A stretch of 64,000 nt of DNA from Bradyrhizobium sp. WSM1743. GTDB lineage: Bacteria > Pseudomonadota > Alphaproteobacteria > Rhizobiales > Xanthobacteraceae. The notes below the pieces were generated by a model. The model worked only from the letters and a program-made list of their open reading frames with translations. It was not told where the DNA came from and made no database searches. Positions 24,719 to 32,359 of this stretch are shown here, one piece after another. The DNA is taken from the NCBI RefSeq assembly GCF_000473065.1, contig NZ_AXAZ01000023.1:1-64000 (forward strand), written 5' to 3'. Within the stretch, counting starts at the first letter, position 1, and every line of letters begins with the position of its first letter. The translations under genes were made by a program, and so were the position numbers.

Positions 24719-24934
24719 ATGCGTTCATTGCTGCTCGTTGCTTCTGCTCTCTTCGCCTTCGCCGCGACCATGACGATCGAGACCACCGATGCCAATGCGG
24801 TGGTGTGCGCCCGCGGCGTCTATCGCGCCGGCTGCGCCGGTCCGAACGCCGCCGTCGTGGTCCGCAAGCCCGTGCCCGTGGTTCGTTGCACCAGGGTGCT
24901 GGTGAACGGGGTCTATGTGAAGCGCTGCGTCTGA
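24719..24934 (+). CDS. Small exported cysteine-containing protein
   Basis: This 71-residue protein has a signal peptide (MRSLLLVASALFAFAATMTI..., cleavage near 'TDANA-VV') and four cysteines in the mature part ('VVCARGVYRAGCAG', 'VRCTRVLVNGVYVKRCV'), spaced to allow two disulfides. Similar tiny periplasmic proteins are common in Bradyrhizobium and have no known role. A good GGGAGGA site precedes ATG 24719. It follows the triple-repeat protein on the same strand. Confidence 0.75.
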   Translation: MRSLLLVASALFAFAATMTIETTDANAVVCARGVYRAGCAGPNAAVVVRKPVPVVRCTRVLVNGVYVKRCV

Positions 24935-25076
24935 CGCGCCCGGGTGGCCAATCCGGCCCGGTTTCGCTATGATTCGCACCTGACGGCTTCGGACACTCGG
25001 AAAACGTGTGCCCGGGGGCGAGCTTTGGCGTGCCGGCCTTGCCGATAATTCCGCTGGCGCCGGGCGCTGGAGCACA

Positions 25077-25112
25077 TTAGTCTACCCCTAGATAGTAAGT
25101 ATACTGTCAATT
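25077..25112 (+). promoter_or_regulatory. Predicted promoter with operator, monooxygenase/CoA ligase operon
   Basis: The 26 bases 25087-25112 (CCTAGAT-A-GT-A-AGTATACTGTCAAT) match 29299-29323 at 23 of 25 positions. TATACT at 25100-25105 can serve as the -10 box; a weak TTAGTC lies 17 bases upstream. A repressor bound here would cover the -10. The nearby MarR protein is the natural candidate. Confidence 0.65.
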
Positions 25113-25125
25113 AGGGAGGCAGACG

Positions 25126-26265
25126 TTGCGGATCGCCGTGATCGGCGGGGGGCCCGGTGGGCTCTACTTCGCCTATCTCTGGAAGAAGCGTCATCCCGAG
25201 GATCAAGTCGACCTGTTCGAACAGAACCCGGCCGACGCGACCTGGGGCTTTGGCGTCGTGTTCTCCGACCAGGCCCTTGAGTTCCTGCGCGCCGATGACC
25301 CCGAGACGGTCGATGCGATCGCTCCGCATATGGAGAGCTGGGAGAACATCACGCTGAACCTGCACGGCGACAGCGTCGCCATCGACGGCGTCGGCTTCTC
25401 CTCGATCGGGCGCCTCGAGCTGCTCAAGTTCCTGCAGCAGCGCGCGCTCGATGCCGGTGTCACGCCGCGCTTCGATACGCAGATTCAGGCGATCGACCAG
25501 CTCAATGGCCACGATCTCATCGTCGCCGCCGACGGGCTGAATTCGCTGGTGCGCCGGGCCTATGAGGGCGATTTCGGCACCTCACTATCCTACTCCTCCA
25601 ACAAGTTCGTCTGGTACGGCACGTCAAAGCGCTTCGACACGCTGTCGCAGACCTTCGTGAAGACCGACCGCGGCGCCTTCAACGCCCATCACTACCGCTA
25701 TTCGCCGACCATGAGCACCTTCCTGGTCGAATGCGATCATGCCACCTGGCAGGCCTATGGTTTCGCCTACAAGGACGTCGAGCAGTCCAAGGGTGTTTGC
25801 GAGGAGGTGTTCGCCGACACGCTCGGCGGTCATTGCCTCGTCTCCAACAAATCGGTCTGGCGCAATTTCCCCTGGGTCTGGAACGAGCATTGGTCGTTCA
25901 AGAACATGGTGCTGATCGGCGATGCGCTGCATTCCGCACATTTCTCGATCGGCTCGGGCACGCGGCTCGCGATCGAGGACGCCATCGCGCTGGTCAAGGC
26001 GCTGGAGTCGGACGCGCATCTTGCGACCGCGCTGCACCGCTATCAGGCCGCGCGCAAGCCGATCGTGCAGAAGCTCGTCGATGCCGCGCGCACGAGCGCG
26101 TTCTGGTACGAACACTTCGCCGAGCACATGAAGCTTCCCCTGATGGACTTCGCCTACAGCTATATCACCCGCTCTGGCCGCATCGACGATTCCCGGCTGC
26201 GCGTGATGTCGCCGGCCTTCATGGCCCGCTATGAGACGGCCAAGAACGGCGGAGATGCACCATGA
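25126..26265 (+). CDS. FAD-dependent monooxygenase, probable salicylyl-CoA 5-hydroxylase type
   Basis: This is a 379-residue flavin monooxygenase. 'IGGGPGGLYFAYLWKK' at the start binds FAD, 'IVAADGLNSLVRR' is the DG motif and 'MVLIGDALHSAHFSIGSG' the GD motif near 262-275. It resembles hydroxylases acting on aryl-CoA thioesters (salicylyl-CoA 5-hydroxylase and the front part of 2-aminobenzoyl-CoA monooxygenase) more than free-acid hydroxylases. Translation must start at TTG 25126, right after AGGGAGG; no better ATG fits the FAD motif. Its stop overlaps the next start as ATGA, so it is coupled to the CoA ligase that would make its substrate. Confidence 0.85.
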   Translation: MRIAVIGGGPGGLYFAYLWKKRHPEDQVDLFEQNPADATWGFGVVFSDQALEFLRADDPETVDAIAPHMESWENITLNLHGDSVAIDGVGFSSIGRLELLKFLQQRALDAGVTPRFDTQIQAIDQLNGHDLIVAADGLNSLVRRAYEGDFGTSLSYSSNKFVWYGTSKRFDTLSQTFVKTDRGAFNAHHYRYSPTMSTFLVECDHATWQAYGFAYKDVEQSKGVCEEVFADTLGGHCLVSNKSVWRNFPWVWNEHWSFKNMVLIGDALHSAHFSIGSGTRLAIEDAIALVKALESDAHLATALHRYQAARKPIVQKLVDAARTSAFWYEHFAEHMKLPLMDFAYSYITRSGRIDDSRLRVMSPAFMARYETAKNGGDAP

Positions 26266-27875
26266 GCAACGGGATTCACGACCAGGTGCCGGCCGACAGC
26301 CCGGGCGCGCGCGAGATCGGCTTTGCCGTTCCTGAAATTTACAATGCCAGCCGCGTGCTGTTCGACAATCTCGACAAAGGCCGCGATGACAAGATCGCGC
26401 TCATCGGCCCGGCAGGCACGCGAACCTATGCCGAGCTCTGCGGCGAAGCCTGCCGCTGGGGCAACGGTTTCGCCTCGCTCGGCCTCAAGCGCGGCGACCG
26501 CGTGCTCTTGTTCCTCGACGACACGCCGGCCTACCCGGCCGCGTTCTTCGGCGCGGTCCGCGCCGGCTTCGTGCCGCTCCTGATTAACACGCTGACGCCG
26601 CCGGACCTCCTGCAATTCTATCTCGCCGATTCCGGCGCGGCTGTCGCGGTCGTCGAGTCCGAATTCTGCGCGCGGTTCAATGCGGAGGCCTGCAAGGACA
26701 CGGAGCTGCGGATGCTGCTCGTCGTCAATGGCGAGGCGGGCGATCACGCGGCGCTGCGCTCGGTCGCGGCGGCAAGCTGGCTCGCGCAGTTCCCGACCGA
26801 GCTGGCGGAAGCGCCGACGCATCGCAACGAAATGGCGTTCTGGATGTATTCCTCCGGCTCGACCGGACGGCCCAAGGGCATCGTGCATCTGCAGCACGAC
26901 ATGGCCTACAGCGAAGCCGCCTTTGCGCAGAACGTGCTGAAGCTGACGCCCGATGACATCTGCTTCTCGGTACCAAAAATCTTCTTCGCCTACGGCTTCG
27001 GCAATTCCGTCACCTTCCCGTTCTCGGCCGGCGCCGCGACGCTGCTGTTGCCGGGCCAGCCGAAGCCTGCGTCGATCTTCGCGGCGATCGAGCAATACAA
27101 GCCGACGGTCTTCTTCGGCCTGCCGACGCTCTATACATCGCTGACAAAAGCCGAAGGCGCTGACGGAACGAATTTCTCGTCGCTGCGGATGGCGCTCTCC
27201 GCGGCCGAGGTGCTCTCGGCCGAGGTCTTCAACGGCTGGAAGACGCTCACCGGCCTCGAAATCGTCGAAGGCCTCGGCTCGACCGAGGTGCTGCACATCT
27301 ACCTCTCCAACCGCCCCGAGCAGAAGAAGTTAGGTGCCGCGGGCTTGCGGGTGCCCGGCTACGAGGTCGCGCTGCGCGACAAGGATGGAAACGAGGTCGG
27401 CGACAACGAGGAAGGCATCTTGTGGGTGCGCGGCGATTCCAACACGCCGCTGTACTGGAACCGGCCCGACAAGTCCGCCGAAACCATTCGCGAGGGTGGC
27501 TGGATTTATACCGGCGACCGTTTCGTGCGTGACGCCGACGGCTTTCACTTCTTCCGCGGCCGCGCCGACGATCTCATCAAGATCTCCGGCCAGTGGGTCT
27601 ATCCGCTCGAGGTCGAGCTGTGTCTCGCCGACCACCCCGACATCCGCGAATGCGCGGTGTTCGCCGCCGAGCTGCCGGACCGGCGCATGACGCTGAAGGC
27701 GGTGGTGGTGATGAACAATCGCGCGGTGGACCAGGGCGAAGCGACGCGCAGGCTGCAGGATTATGTGAAGGGCAAGCTGCTGCCCTACAAATATCCGCGC
27801 GAAGTGATCTTCATCGACGAACTGCCGAAGACGGGCACGGGGAAGATCGATCGGCAGGCGTTGCTGCGGATGTAG
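26262..27875 (+). CDS. Aryl-CoA ligase, benzoate-CoA ligase family
   Basis: This is a 537-residue AMP-forming ligase. 'YSSGSTGRPKGIVHLQHD' near 200 is the P-loop, 'GLGSTEVLHIYLSN' the A5-type motif, 'GDRFVRDADGFHFFRGRADD' the hinge, 'ISGQWVYPLEVE' follows, and 'PKTGTGKIDRQALL' at the C-terminus carries the catalytic lysine. The sequence is of the benzoate-CoA ligase group. With the coupled FAD monooxygenase and the gentisate dioxygenase nearby, salicylate or a similar 2-hydroxybenzoate is the likely acid; anthranilate or benzoate are alternatives. It starts at ATG 26262 inside the previous stop. Confidence 0.9.
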   Translation: MSNGIHDQVPADSPGAREIGFAVPEIYNASRVLFDNLDKGRDDKIALIGPAGTRTYAELCGEACRWGNGFASLGLKRGDRVLLFLDDTPAYPAAFFGAVRAGFVPLLINTLTPPDLLQFYLADSGAAVAVVESEFCARFNAEACKDTELRMLLVVNGEAGDHAALRSVAAASWLAQFPTELAEAPTHRNEMAFWMYSSGSTGRPKGIVHLQHDMAYSEAAFAQNVLKLTPDDICFSVPKIFFAYGFGNSVTFPFSAGAATLLLPGQPKPASIFAAIEQYKPTVFFGLPTLYTSLTKAEGADGTNFSSLRMALSAAEVLSAEVFNGWKTLTGLEIVEGLGSTEVLHIYLSNRPEQKKLGAAGLRVPGYEVALRDKDGNEVGDNEEGILWVRGDSNTPLYWNRPDKSAETIREGGWIYTGDRFVRDADGFHFFRGRADDLIKISGQWVYPLEVELCLADHPDIRECAVFAAELPDRRMTLKAVVVMNNRAVDQGEATRRLQDYVKGKLLPYKYPREVIFIDELPKTGTGKIDRQALLRM

Positions 27876-27889
27876 CAACCCCAACTCGT

Positions 27890-27993
27890 TGTCATCGCCC
27901 GCGAAGGCGGGCGATCCAGTATTCCAGAGCCGGTCGTGATTGAGCCGAGAAGCCGCGGCGTACTGGATTCCCCGCTTTCGCGGGGAATGACGG
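27890..27993. repeat. Dispersed 'GCGATCCAGTATTCCAGAG' repeat
   Basis: GTCATCGCCCGCGAAGGCGG hairpins with GCGATC, and the centre has 'CCAGTATTCCAGAG' facing 'GCGGCGTACTGGATTCC'. The right arm CCCGCTTTCGCGGGG is a perfect hairpin. A close relative is at 35828-35930. It lies between the convergent ligase and MarR genes. Confidence 0.8.
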
Positions 27994-28029
27994 CGGAGAA
28001 AAGGCGACAGCGTCGCCCTATCCCTCTCC

Positions 28030-28542
28030 TCACCCCGCCTTCCCCAGATGCTCCAGCGCATCCTCCGCCCGCAGCGGGACGCGCGAGGCCTCGTTGTTGA
28101 GATCGACCAATTGCGCCAAGAGCCCCATCAGGGTCTTGCGGTCTGCGGGCTTCAGCGGCTCCAGCATGCGTGCCTGGGCGCGCTCGACGGCGGGGATGAT
28201 CTCGCGCAGGATCGCCGCGCCCGACTTCGTCAGATACAGCAGCTTGATCCGCTTGTCCTCGGGCGCCGGCTTGCGCTCGATATAGTCCTTGGCTTGCAGC
28301 CGCTCGATCACGCTGCCGAGCGTGGAGCGATCGAACGCGATCACTGCCGAGAGCCGCGTGGCGTCGATACCGGGATGGGTATGGATCGCGACCAGCGCGG
28401 CATATTGCACCGGGGTGAGATCGAACGCCTTGCACTCCTCCATGAAGATCGAGACCGCGATCTGCTGCATGCGCCGGAACAAATAGCCCGGCGCGGTATA
28501 GACCGCGTCCATCGTGATCGGAGTGGCAGGCTTACTCGGCAT
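28030..28542 (-). CDS. MarR-family transcriptional regulator
   Basis: This 170-residue protein has a winged helix at about 45-115: 'FDLTPVQYAALVAIHTHPGI', 'LSAVIAFDRSTLGSVIERL' as recognition helix and 'IERKPAPEDKRIKLLYLT' as wing. MarR proteins of aromatic clusters usually repress until an aromatic acid or its CoA ester binds. The ATG at 28542 lies inside the end of the isomerase gene (11-base overlap) with GGAGAAG upstream, so both are one transcript. It is the likely reader of the matched sites at 25087 and 29299; the second also lies in the promoter region of its own operon, which would give autoregulation. Confidence 0.9.
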   Translation of the reverse strand: MPSKPATPITMDAVYTAPGYLFRRMQQIAVSIFMEECKAFDLTPVQYAALVAIHTHPGIDATRLSAVIAFDRSTLGSVIERLQAKDYIERKPAPEDKRIKLLYLTKSGAAILREIIPAVERAQARMLEPLKPADRKTLMGLLAQLVDLNNEASRVPLRAEDALEHLGKAG

Positions 28543-29164
28543 CGGGCTGCTTCTCCGGTGCGGCATCGGCAAACGCCGGCAGCGCCTTGGCCGCGGCCTC
28601 GGCCTTGAGCAGGCGCGGATAGGCCGACACATCCACGCCGAAGCGGCGCGCGTTGGCGAGCTGCGGCACCAGGCAGAGATCGGCGAGCGTCGGCGCATCG
28701 CCGAAGCAGAACGGGCCCGGCTCGTCCTTGATCAGCGTCTCGCAAGCCGACAGGCCCTCGCGATTGACCCACGCCGCCCAGTCCTGGACCTTCTCCTCGG
28801 GCAGGCCGAGCTCGCGCAGCCGCGCCAGCACCTTCAGGTTCTGCACCGGATGCGTGTCGCAGGCGATCGCCAGCGCAAACGCGCGCACCTTGGCGCGCCG
28901 CAGCGCATCCTTCGGCAGCAGCGGCGGATTGGGGTGCGTCTCATCGAGCCATTCGATGATGGCGACCGATTGGGTCAGCACTGCACCAGCATCGTCCTCC
29001 AGCGCCGGCACCAGGCCCTGCGGGTTGATGGCAAGATAAGCGGGCGCGCATTGTTCGCCCTTGCGAAGATGATGCGGCAGATGCGCGGCGCCGAGCCCCT
29101 TCAGGTTCAGCGCGATCCGCACCCGATAGGCGGCGCTGGAGCGGAAATAGCCGTGCAGCTTCAT
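28532..29164 (-). CDS. Maleylpyruvate/maleylacetoacetate isomerase (zeta-class GST)
   Basis: This 210-residue protein is a zeta-class glutathione transferase. 'SSAAYRVRIALNLKG' near residue 9 is the active-site signature with the Ser-Ser-x-x-x-Arg motif, and 'NPQGLVPALEDD' and 'LTQSVAIIEWLDETHPNPPLL' form the glutathione site. In gentisate pathways the enzyme turns maleylpyruvate into fumarylpyruvate. Placed back-to-back with gentisate dioxygenase, this use is more likely here than tyrosine breakdown. A fumarylpyruvate hydrolase, the next step, is not in the window. Confidence 0.9.
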   Translation of the reverse strand: MKLHGYFRSSAAYRVRIALNLKGLGAAHLPHHLRKGEQCAPAYLAINPQGLVPALEDDAGAVLTQSVAIIEWLDETHPNPPLLPKDALRRAKVRAFALAIACDTHPVQNLKVLARLRELGLPEEKVQDWAAWVNREGLSACETLIKDEPGPFCFGDAPTLADLCLVPQLANARRFGVDVSAYPRLLKAEAAAKALPAFADAAPEKQPDAE

Positions 29165-29289
29165 CGAGACCTCCCGGTTTTCTGTCGTTCCGGGGCTCGC
29201 GAAGCGAGAACCTGGAACCTCGAGATTTCCGGATTCGGCTGTTCGAGCCGCCCCCGGAATGACGACGACCTTGTACGTTACTCCTCACA

Positions 29290-29323
29290 TTGACGCTACC
29301 TAGATCGTCAGTATACTGTCAAT
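29290..29323 (+). promoter_or_regulatory. Predicted promoter with operator, gentisate dioxygenase
   Basis: TTGACG (29290-29295), a 16-base spacer and TATACT (29312-29317) make a sigma70-like promoter for the dioxygenase. The -10 lies in the 25-base motif 29299-29323 shared with 25087-25112, whose centre CAGTATACTG is a perfect palindrome. The site sits between the divergent isomerase-marR and dioxygenase genes. Confidence 0.7.
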
Positions 29324-29348
29324 CAACAAACGATCGGGAGCAGCAACC

Positions 29349-30389
29349 ATGGAAGCCGTGACCAAGACGCCGGAACGCGAGGCGTTCTACAAGAAGATCG
29401 ACGGCGAGAATCTCACCGCGCTCTGGACGGTGATGAGCGACCTGATCACGCCGGAGCCGAGGAGCGCCTGCCGCCCTCACCTCTGGAAGTTCGACGTCAT
29501 CCGCGACTACATGCTTGAAGCCGGCAAGCTGATCGCGGCCAAAGAAGCCGAGCGGCGCGTGCTGGTGCTGGAGAACCCGGGGCTGCGCGGGCAATCCAAG
29601 ATCACGACGTCGCTCTATGCCGGCGTGCAGATGGTGGTGCCCGGCGACGTCGCGCCTGCGCACCGCCACAGCCAGTCGGCGCTGCGCTTCGTGCTCGAGG
29701 GCAAGGGCGCCCACACCGCCGTTGACGGCGAGCGCACCGCGATGGAGCGAGGGGACTTCATCATCACGCCGTCGATGACATGGCACGATCATTCCAACGA
29801 GACGAATGAGCCGATGTTCTGGCTCGATGGCCTCGACATTCCTCTGGTGCAGTTCTTCGACTGCTCCTTCGCGGAAGGCTCGAAAGAGGACCAGCAGAGA
29901 ATTACAAAACCCGCAGGCGACAGTTTTGCGCGCTATGGCCACAACCTCTTGCCGGTCGACGTCAAGCGGAGCTCGAAGACATCGCCGATCTTCAGCTATC
30001 CCTATGCCTACACCCGCGAGGCGCTGGAGAAGGCCCGCGCGAGTCAGGAGTGGGACGCCTGCCACGGGCTCAAGCTGAAGTTCAGCAACCCCGAGACCGG
30101 CGATTTCGCTATGCCGACCATCGGCACCTTCATCCAGCTGCTGCCGAAGGGTTTTAGCACCGCGCGCTATCGTTCGACCGATGCCACCGTGTTCTGCCCG
30201 ATCGAAGGCCGCGGCCGCAGCCGCATCGGCGACACCGTGTTCGAATGGGGCCCGCGCGATCTGTTCGTGGTGCCGAGCTGGCACTGGGTGACGCACGAGG
30301 CGGACGAAGACGCCGTGCTGTTCAGCTTCTCGGATCGGCCCGTGCAGCAAAAGCTGGACTTGTTCCGTGAGGATCGCGGGAACGCGTGA
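29349..30389 (+). CDS. Gentisate 1,2-dioxygenase
   Basis: This is a 346-residue bicupin. The first cupin holds the iron site: 'VAPAHRHSQSALRFVLEG' (His near 105 and 107) and 'TPSMTWHDHSNETNEPMFW' (His near 144-146). The second cupin, 'VFCPIEGRGRSRIGDT' with 'VPSWHWVTHEADE', keeps the fold. Length and layout are those of bacterial gentisate/salicylate dioxygenases that cleave gentisate next to the carboxyl group to maleylpyruvate. Some relatives accept 1-hydroxy-2-naphthoate or substituted salicylates. It is divergent from the isomerase gene and has a clear promoter/operator. Confidence 0.92.
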   Translation: MEAVTKTPEREAFYKKIDGENLTALWTVMSDLITPEPRSACRPHLWKFDVIRDYMLEAGKLIAAKEAERRVLVLENPGLRGQSKITTSLYAGVQMVVPGDVAPAHRHSQSALRFVLEGKGAHTAVDGERTAMERGDFIITPSMTWHDHSNETNEPMFWLDGLDIPLVQFFDCSFAEGSKEDQQRITKPAGDSFARYGHNLLPVDVKRSSKTSPIFSYPYAYTREALEKARASQEWDACHGLKLKFSNPETGDFAMPTIGTFIQLLPKGFSTARYRSTDATVFCPIEGRGRSRIGDTVFEWGPRDLFVVPSWHWVTHEADEDAVLFSFSDRPVQQKLDLFREDRGNA

Positions 30390-30410
30390 GGGCAATGGCC
30401 TCATACCCGG

Positions 30411-30566
30411 TGTCGTCCCGGACAAGCGCGCCCTAAGCGCGCGCCGATCCGGGACCCATAGCCACAGGGAGTAGTGAGACGCGAAGCGAATAACTCCGAG
30501 TCCCCTGATCACGCTTGCCTGTGGTTATGGGTCCCGGGTCCGCGCTCTCGCTTGCCCGGGACGACG
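30411..30566. repeat. Dispersed 'GGGTCCCGGATCGGCGC' repeat
   Basis: The left arm GTCGTCCCGGACAAGCGCGC pairs with CGCGCCGATCCGGGAC. The right arm is GGTTATGGGTCCCGGGTCC with CTTGCCCGGGACGAC. 'CTCCGAGTCCCC' lies in the middle. It separates the dioxygenase gene from the convergent ABC permease gene. Confidence 0.8.
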
Positions 30567-30579
30567 GTTGTGATTGCGG

Positions 30580-31404
30580 CTACCGCCAATGCAACAGCCG
30601 CGTCTCAAGCCAGCCGATCACCTTCCCCACCGCAAGGCCAAACACCGACAGGATCACCACGCCCGCGAGCAGCTGATCCGTCTGCATCAGATTGCCGGCC
30701 TGCAGCACGAAAGCGCCGATGCCGTATTGCGCGCCGATCATCTCGGCGCTGACGACGAGCAGCAGCGCGACAGATGCGGTGATGCGGAAGCCGGCGAGGA
30801 TCGCCGGCAACGCGCCCGGCCAGATCACCTTGCGCACGATGGTGGCGAAGGGAACGTTGAAACTCTGCGCCATGCGGATCAGGTTGCGTGGCACCGCATC
30901 GACGCCGCTATAGACCGAAATCGCGGTCGAGAAGAACACCCCGAGCGCAATGGTCGCGATCTTCGGCTCTTCGCCGATGCCGAGCCAGAGGATCAACAGC
31001 GGCAGCAGCGCGATCTTCGGGATCGGGAACAGCGCCGAGATGAAGGTGATGCCGACGCTGCGCGCCAGCCGCGACAGGCCGATGGCGAAGCCGACGGCGA
31101 CGCCGGCTGCTGTGCCCAGCAGCCAGCCGACGCCGATGCGCAGGAGCGAGGCGGACAGATGCTGCCAGAGCGCGCCCGAGACCGCGAGCTGGTAGATCGC
31201 ACGGACAATTGCAGAGGGCGTCGGCAGAAATAGCGCATTGACGAAGCCGGCGCTCCCCGCCGCCTGCCAGATCGCGATGACGAGCGCGAGCGCGATCCAG
31301 CCGCCGAAACGGCTCGAGGCAGGCACGAAGCCCGCGCCACGAAAGTGGACGCGCCGCGTCGGTTCGTTCTTGGCCGCCGTCTCCGTTGCCGCGCGATCAA
31401 GCAT
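30580..31404 (-). CDS. ABC importer permease (SsuC/TauC type)
   Basis: This is a 274-residue membrane protein with about six segments and the permease core 'FNVPFATIVRKVIWPGALP' (EAA-like loop that touches the ATPase). A cytoplasmic N-terminus of about 35 residues with Arg-rich sequence precedes the first segment. It overlaps the ATPase stop by eight bases and has GAGG before ATG 31404. It is last in a minus-strand unit running from 34761: FAD oxidoreductase, binding protein, ATPase, permease. Confidence 0.92.
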   Translation of the reverse strand: MLDRAATETAAKNEPTRRVHFRGAGFVPASSRFGGWIALALVIAIWQAAGSAGFVNALFLPTPSAIVRAIYQLAVSGALWQHLSASLLRIGVGWLLGTAAGVAVGFAIGLSRLARSVGITFISALFPIPKIALLPLLILWLGIGEEPKIATIALGVFFSTAISVYSGVDAVPRNLIRMAQSFNVPFATIVRKVIWPGALPAILAGFRITASVALLLVVSAEMIGAQYGIGAFVLQAGNLMQTDQLLAGVVILSVFGLAVGKVIGWLETRLLHWR

Positions 31405-32170
31405 GCTGGACCTCACGCTCGGCGTCGATGGCTTCGTTGCGGATCAGCGACCAGATCTGGTTCTGCAGCGCCAGCAGTTTCTCGCGCGCCGCCGCTTCGC
31501 CGCGCGCCGCGCGCGTCATCGGCACGATCACGACCTCGCGGATGCGGCCGGGCCGCCGCGACAGCACCACGATGCGGTCGGCGAGCCGCGCGGCCTCTTC
31601 GAGATTGTGCGTGACATAGACGGCGCCCATGCCGCCATCGGCGAGCAGCCGAACGAAATCCTCCATCAGCAGCTCGCGGGTCTGCGAATCCAGTGCCGAG
31701 AGCGGCTCATCCATCAGCAGGATCGCGGGCTTCACCGCAAGCGCACGCGAGATGCCGACGCGCTGGCGCATGCCGCCCGAGAGCTGTTTTGGATAGGTCT
31801 GGCGAAAATCGGTGAGACCGGTGCGGCGCAAGGCGTCTTCGACCAGCGCGCGGCGCTGCGTGGCCGAGAGCTGGGTGTGCAACAGCGGGAATTCGACGTT
31901 CTCTTCCACCGTGGCCCAGGGCAGCAGCGCAAAATCCTGGAACACGAAGGTCAGCGGATTGAGACTGTCCGCCGGCGGCACCCCGCGCAGCTCGGGCGCG
32001 CCGGAGGTCGGCTGCAACAGCCCGCCCAGGATCGACAGCAGCGTGCTCTTGCCGCAGCCGGAGGGCCCGACGATCGCCACCACCTCGCCCGCGCCGACGG
32101 TGAAGGAGACGTCGTCGAGCACGGCGAGCTCGCCGAAGCGATGGGTGATGTGGTTGGCGATCAGGTCCAT
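31397..32170 (-). CDS. ABC importer ATP-binding protein (SsuB/TauB type)
   Basis: This 257-residue ATPase has Walker A 'GPSGCGKST', Q-loop 'FVFQDFALLPW', signature 'LSGGMRQR', Walker B 'ILLMDEP' and 'YVTHN' switch. It pairs with the overlapping permease and with the binding protein at 32360-33364. A dispersed repeat (32193-32338) separates it from the binding-protein gene, so the two halves of the operon may differ in expression. Confidence 0.94.
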   Translation of the reverse strand: MDLIANHITHRFGELAVLDDVSFTVGAGEVVAIVGPSGCGKSTLLSILGGLLQPTSGAPELRGVPPADSLNPLTFVFQDFALLPWATVEENVEFPLLHTQLSATQRRALVEDALRRTGLTDFRQTYPKQLSGGMRQRVGISRALAVKPAILLMDEPLSALDSQTRELLMEDFVRLLADGGMGAVYVTHNLEEAARLADRIVVLSRRPGRIREVVIVPMTRAARGEAAAREKLLALQNQIWSLIRNEAIDAEREVQHA

Positions 32171-32192
32171 GCGATGAGCTCGCCTTTCAATC

Positions 32193-32338
32193 CGTCATCC
32201 TGAGGCGCTCGACTTGCGGCTTGCCGCAAATCGGGCCTCGAAGGATGTACGGCCCGGATGCAGCTCGGCCGTACATCCTTCGAGGCTCGCAGGCGCAGTG
32301 CCGATGCACTGCGCTACTCGCGCCTCAGGATGACGGGT
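32193..32338. repeat. Dispersed 'CATCCTTCGAGG...CTCAGGATGACGG' repeat
   Basis: The outer arms CGTCATCCTGAGGCGC and GCGCCTCAGGATGACGG are near-perfect inverse copies. The inner CCTCGAAGGATGTACGG and CCGTACATCCTTCGAGG are a perfect 17-bp inverted pair. It lies inside an ABC operon between the binding-protein and ATPase genes. Confidence 0.85.
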
Positions 32339-32359
32339 CTGGAAGGGCGAGCGCATCGA

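Noticed and set aside
28030..28698. A longer MarR protein starting at 28698
   Set aside because: The extra N-terminus is Arg-rich and lies inside the isomerase gene; ATG 28542 has a ribosome site and gives the usual family length.
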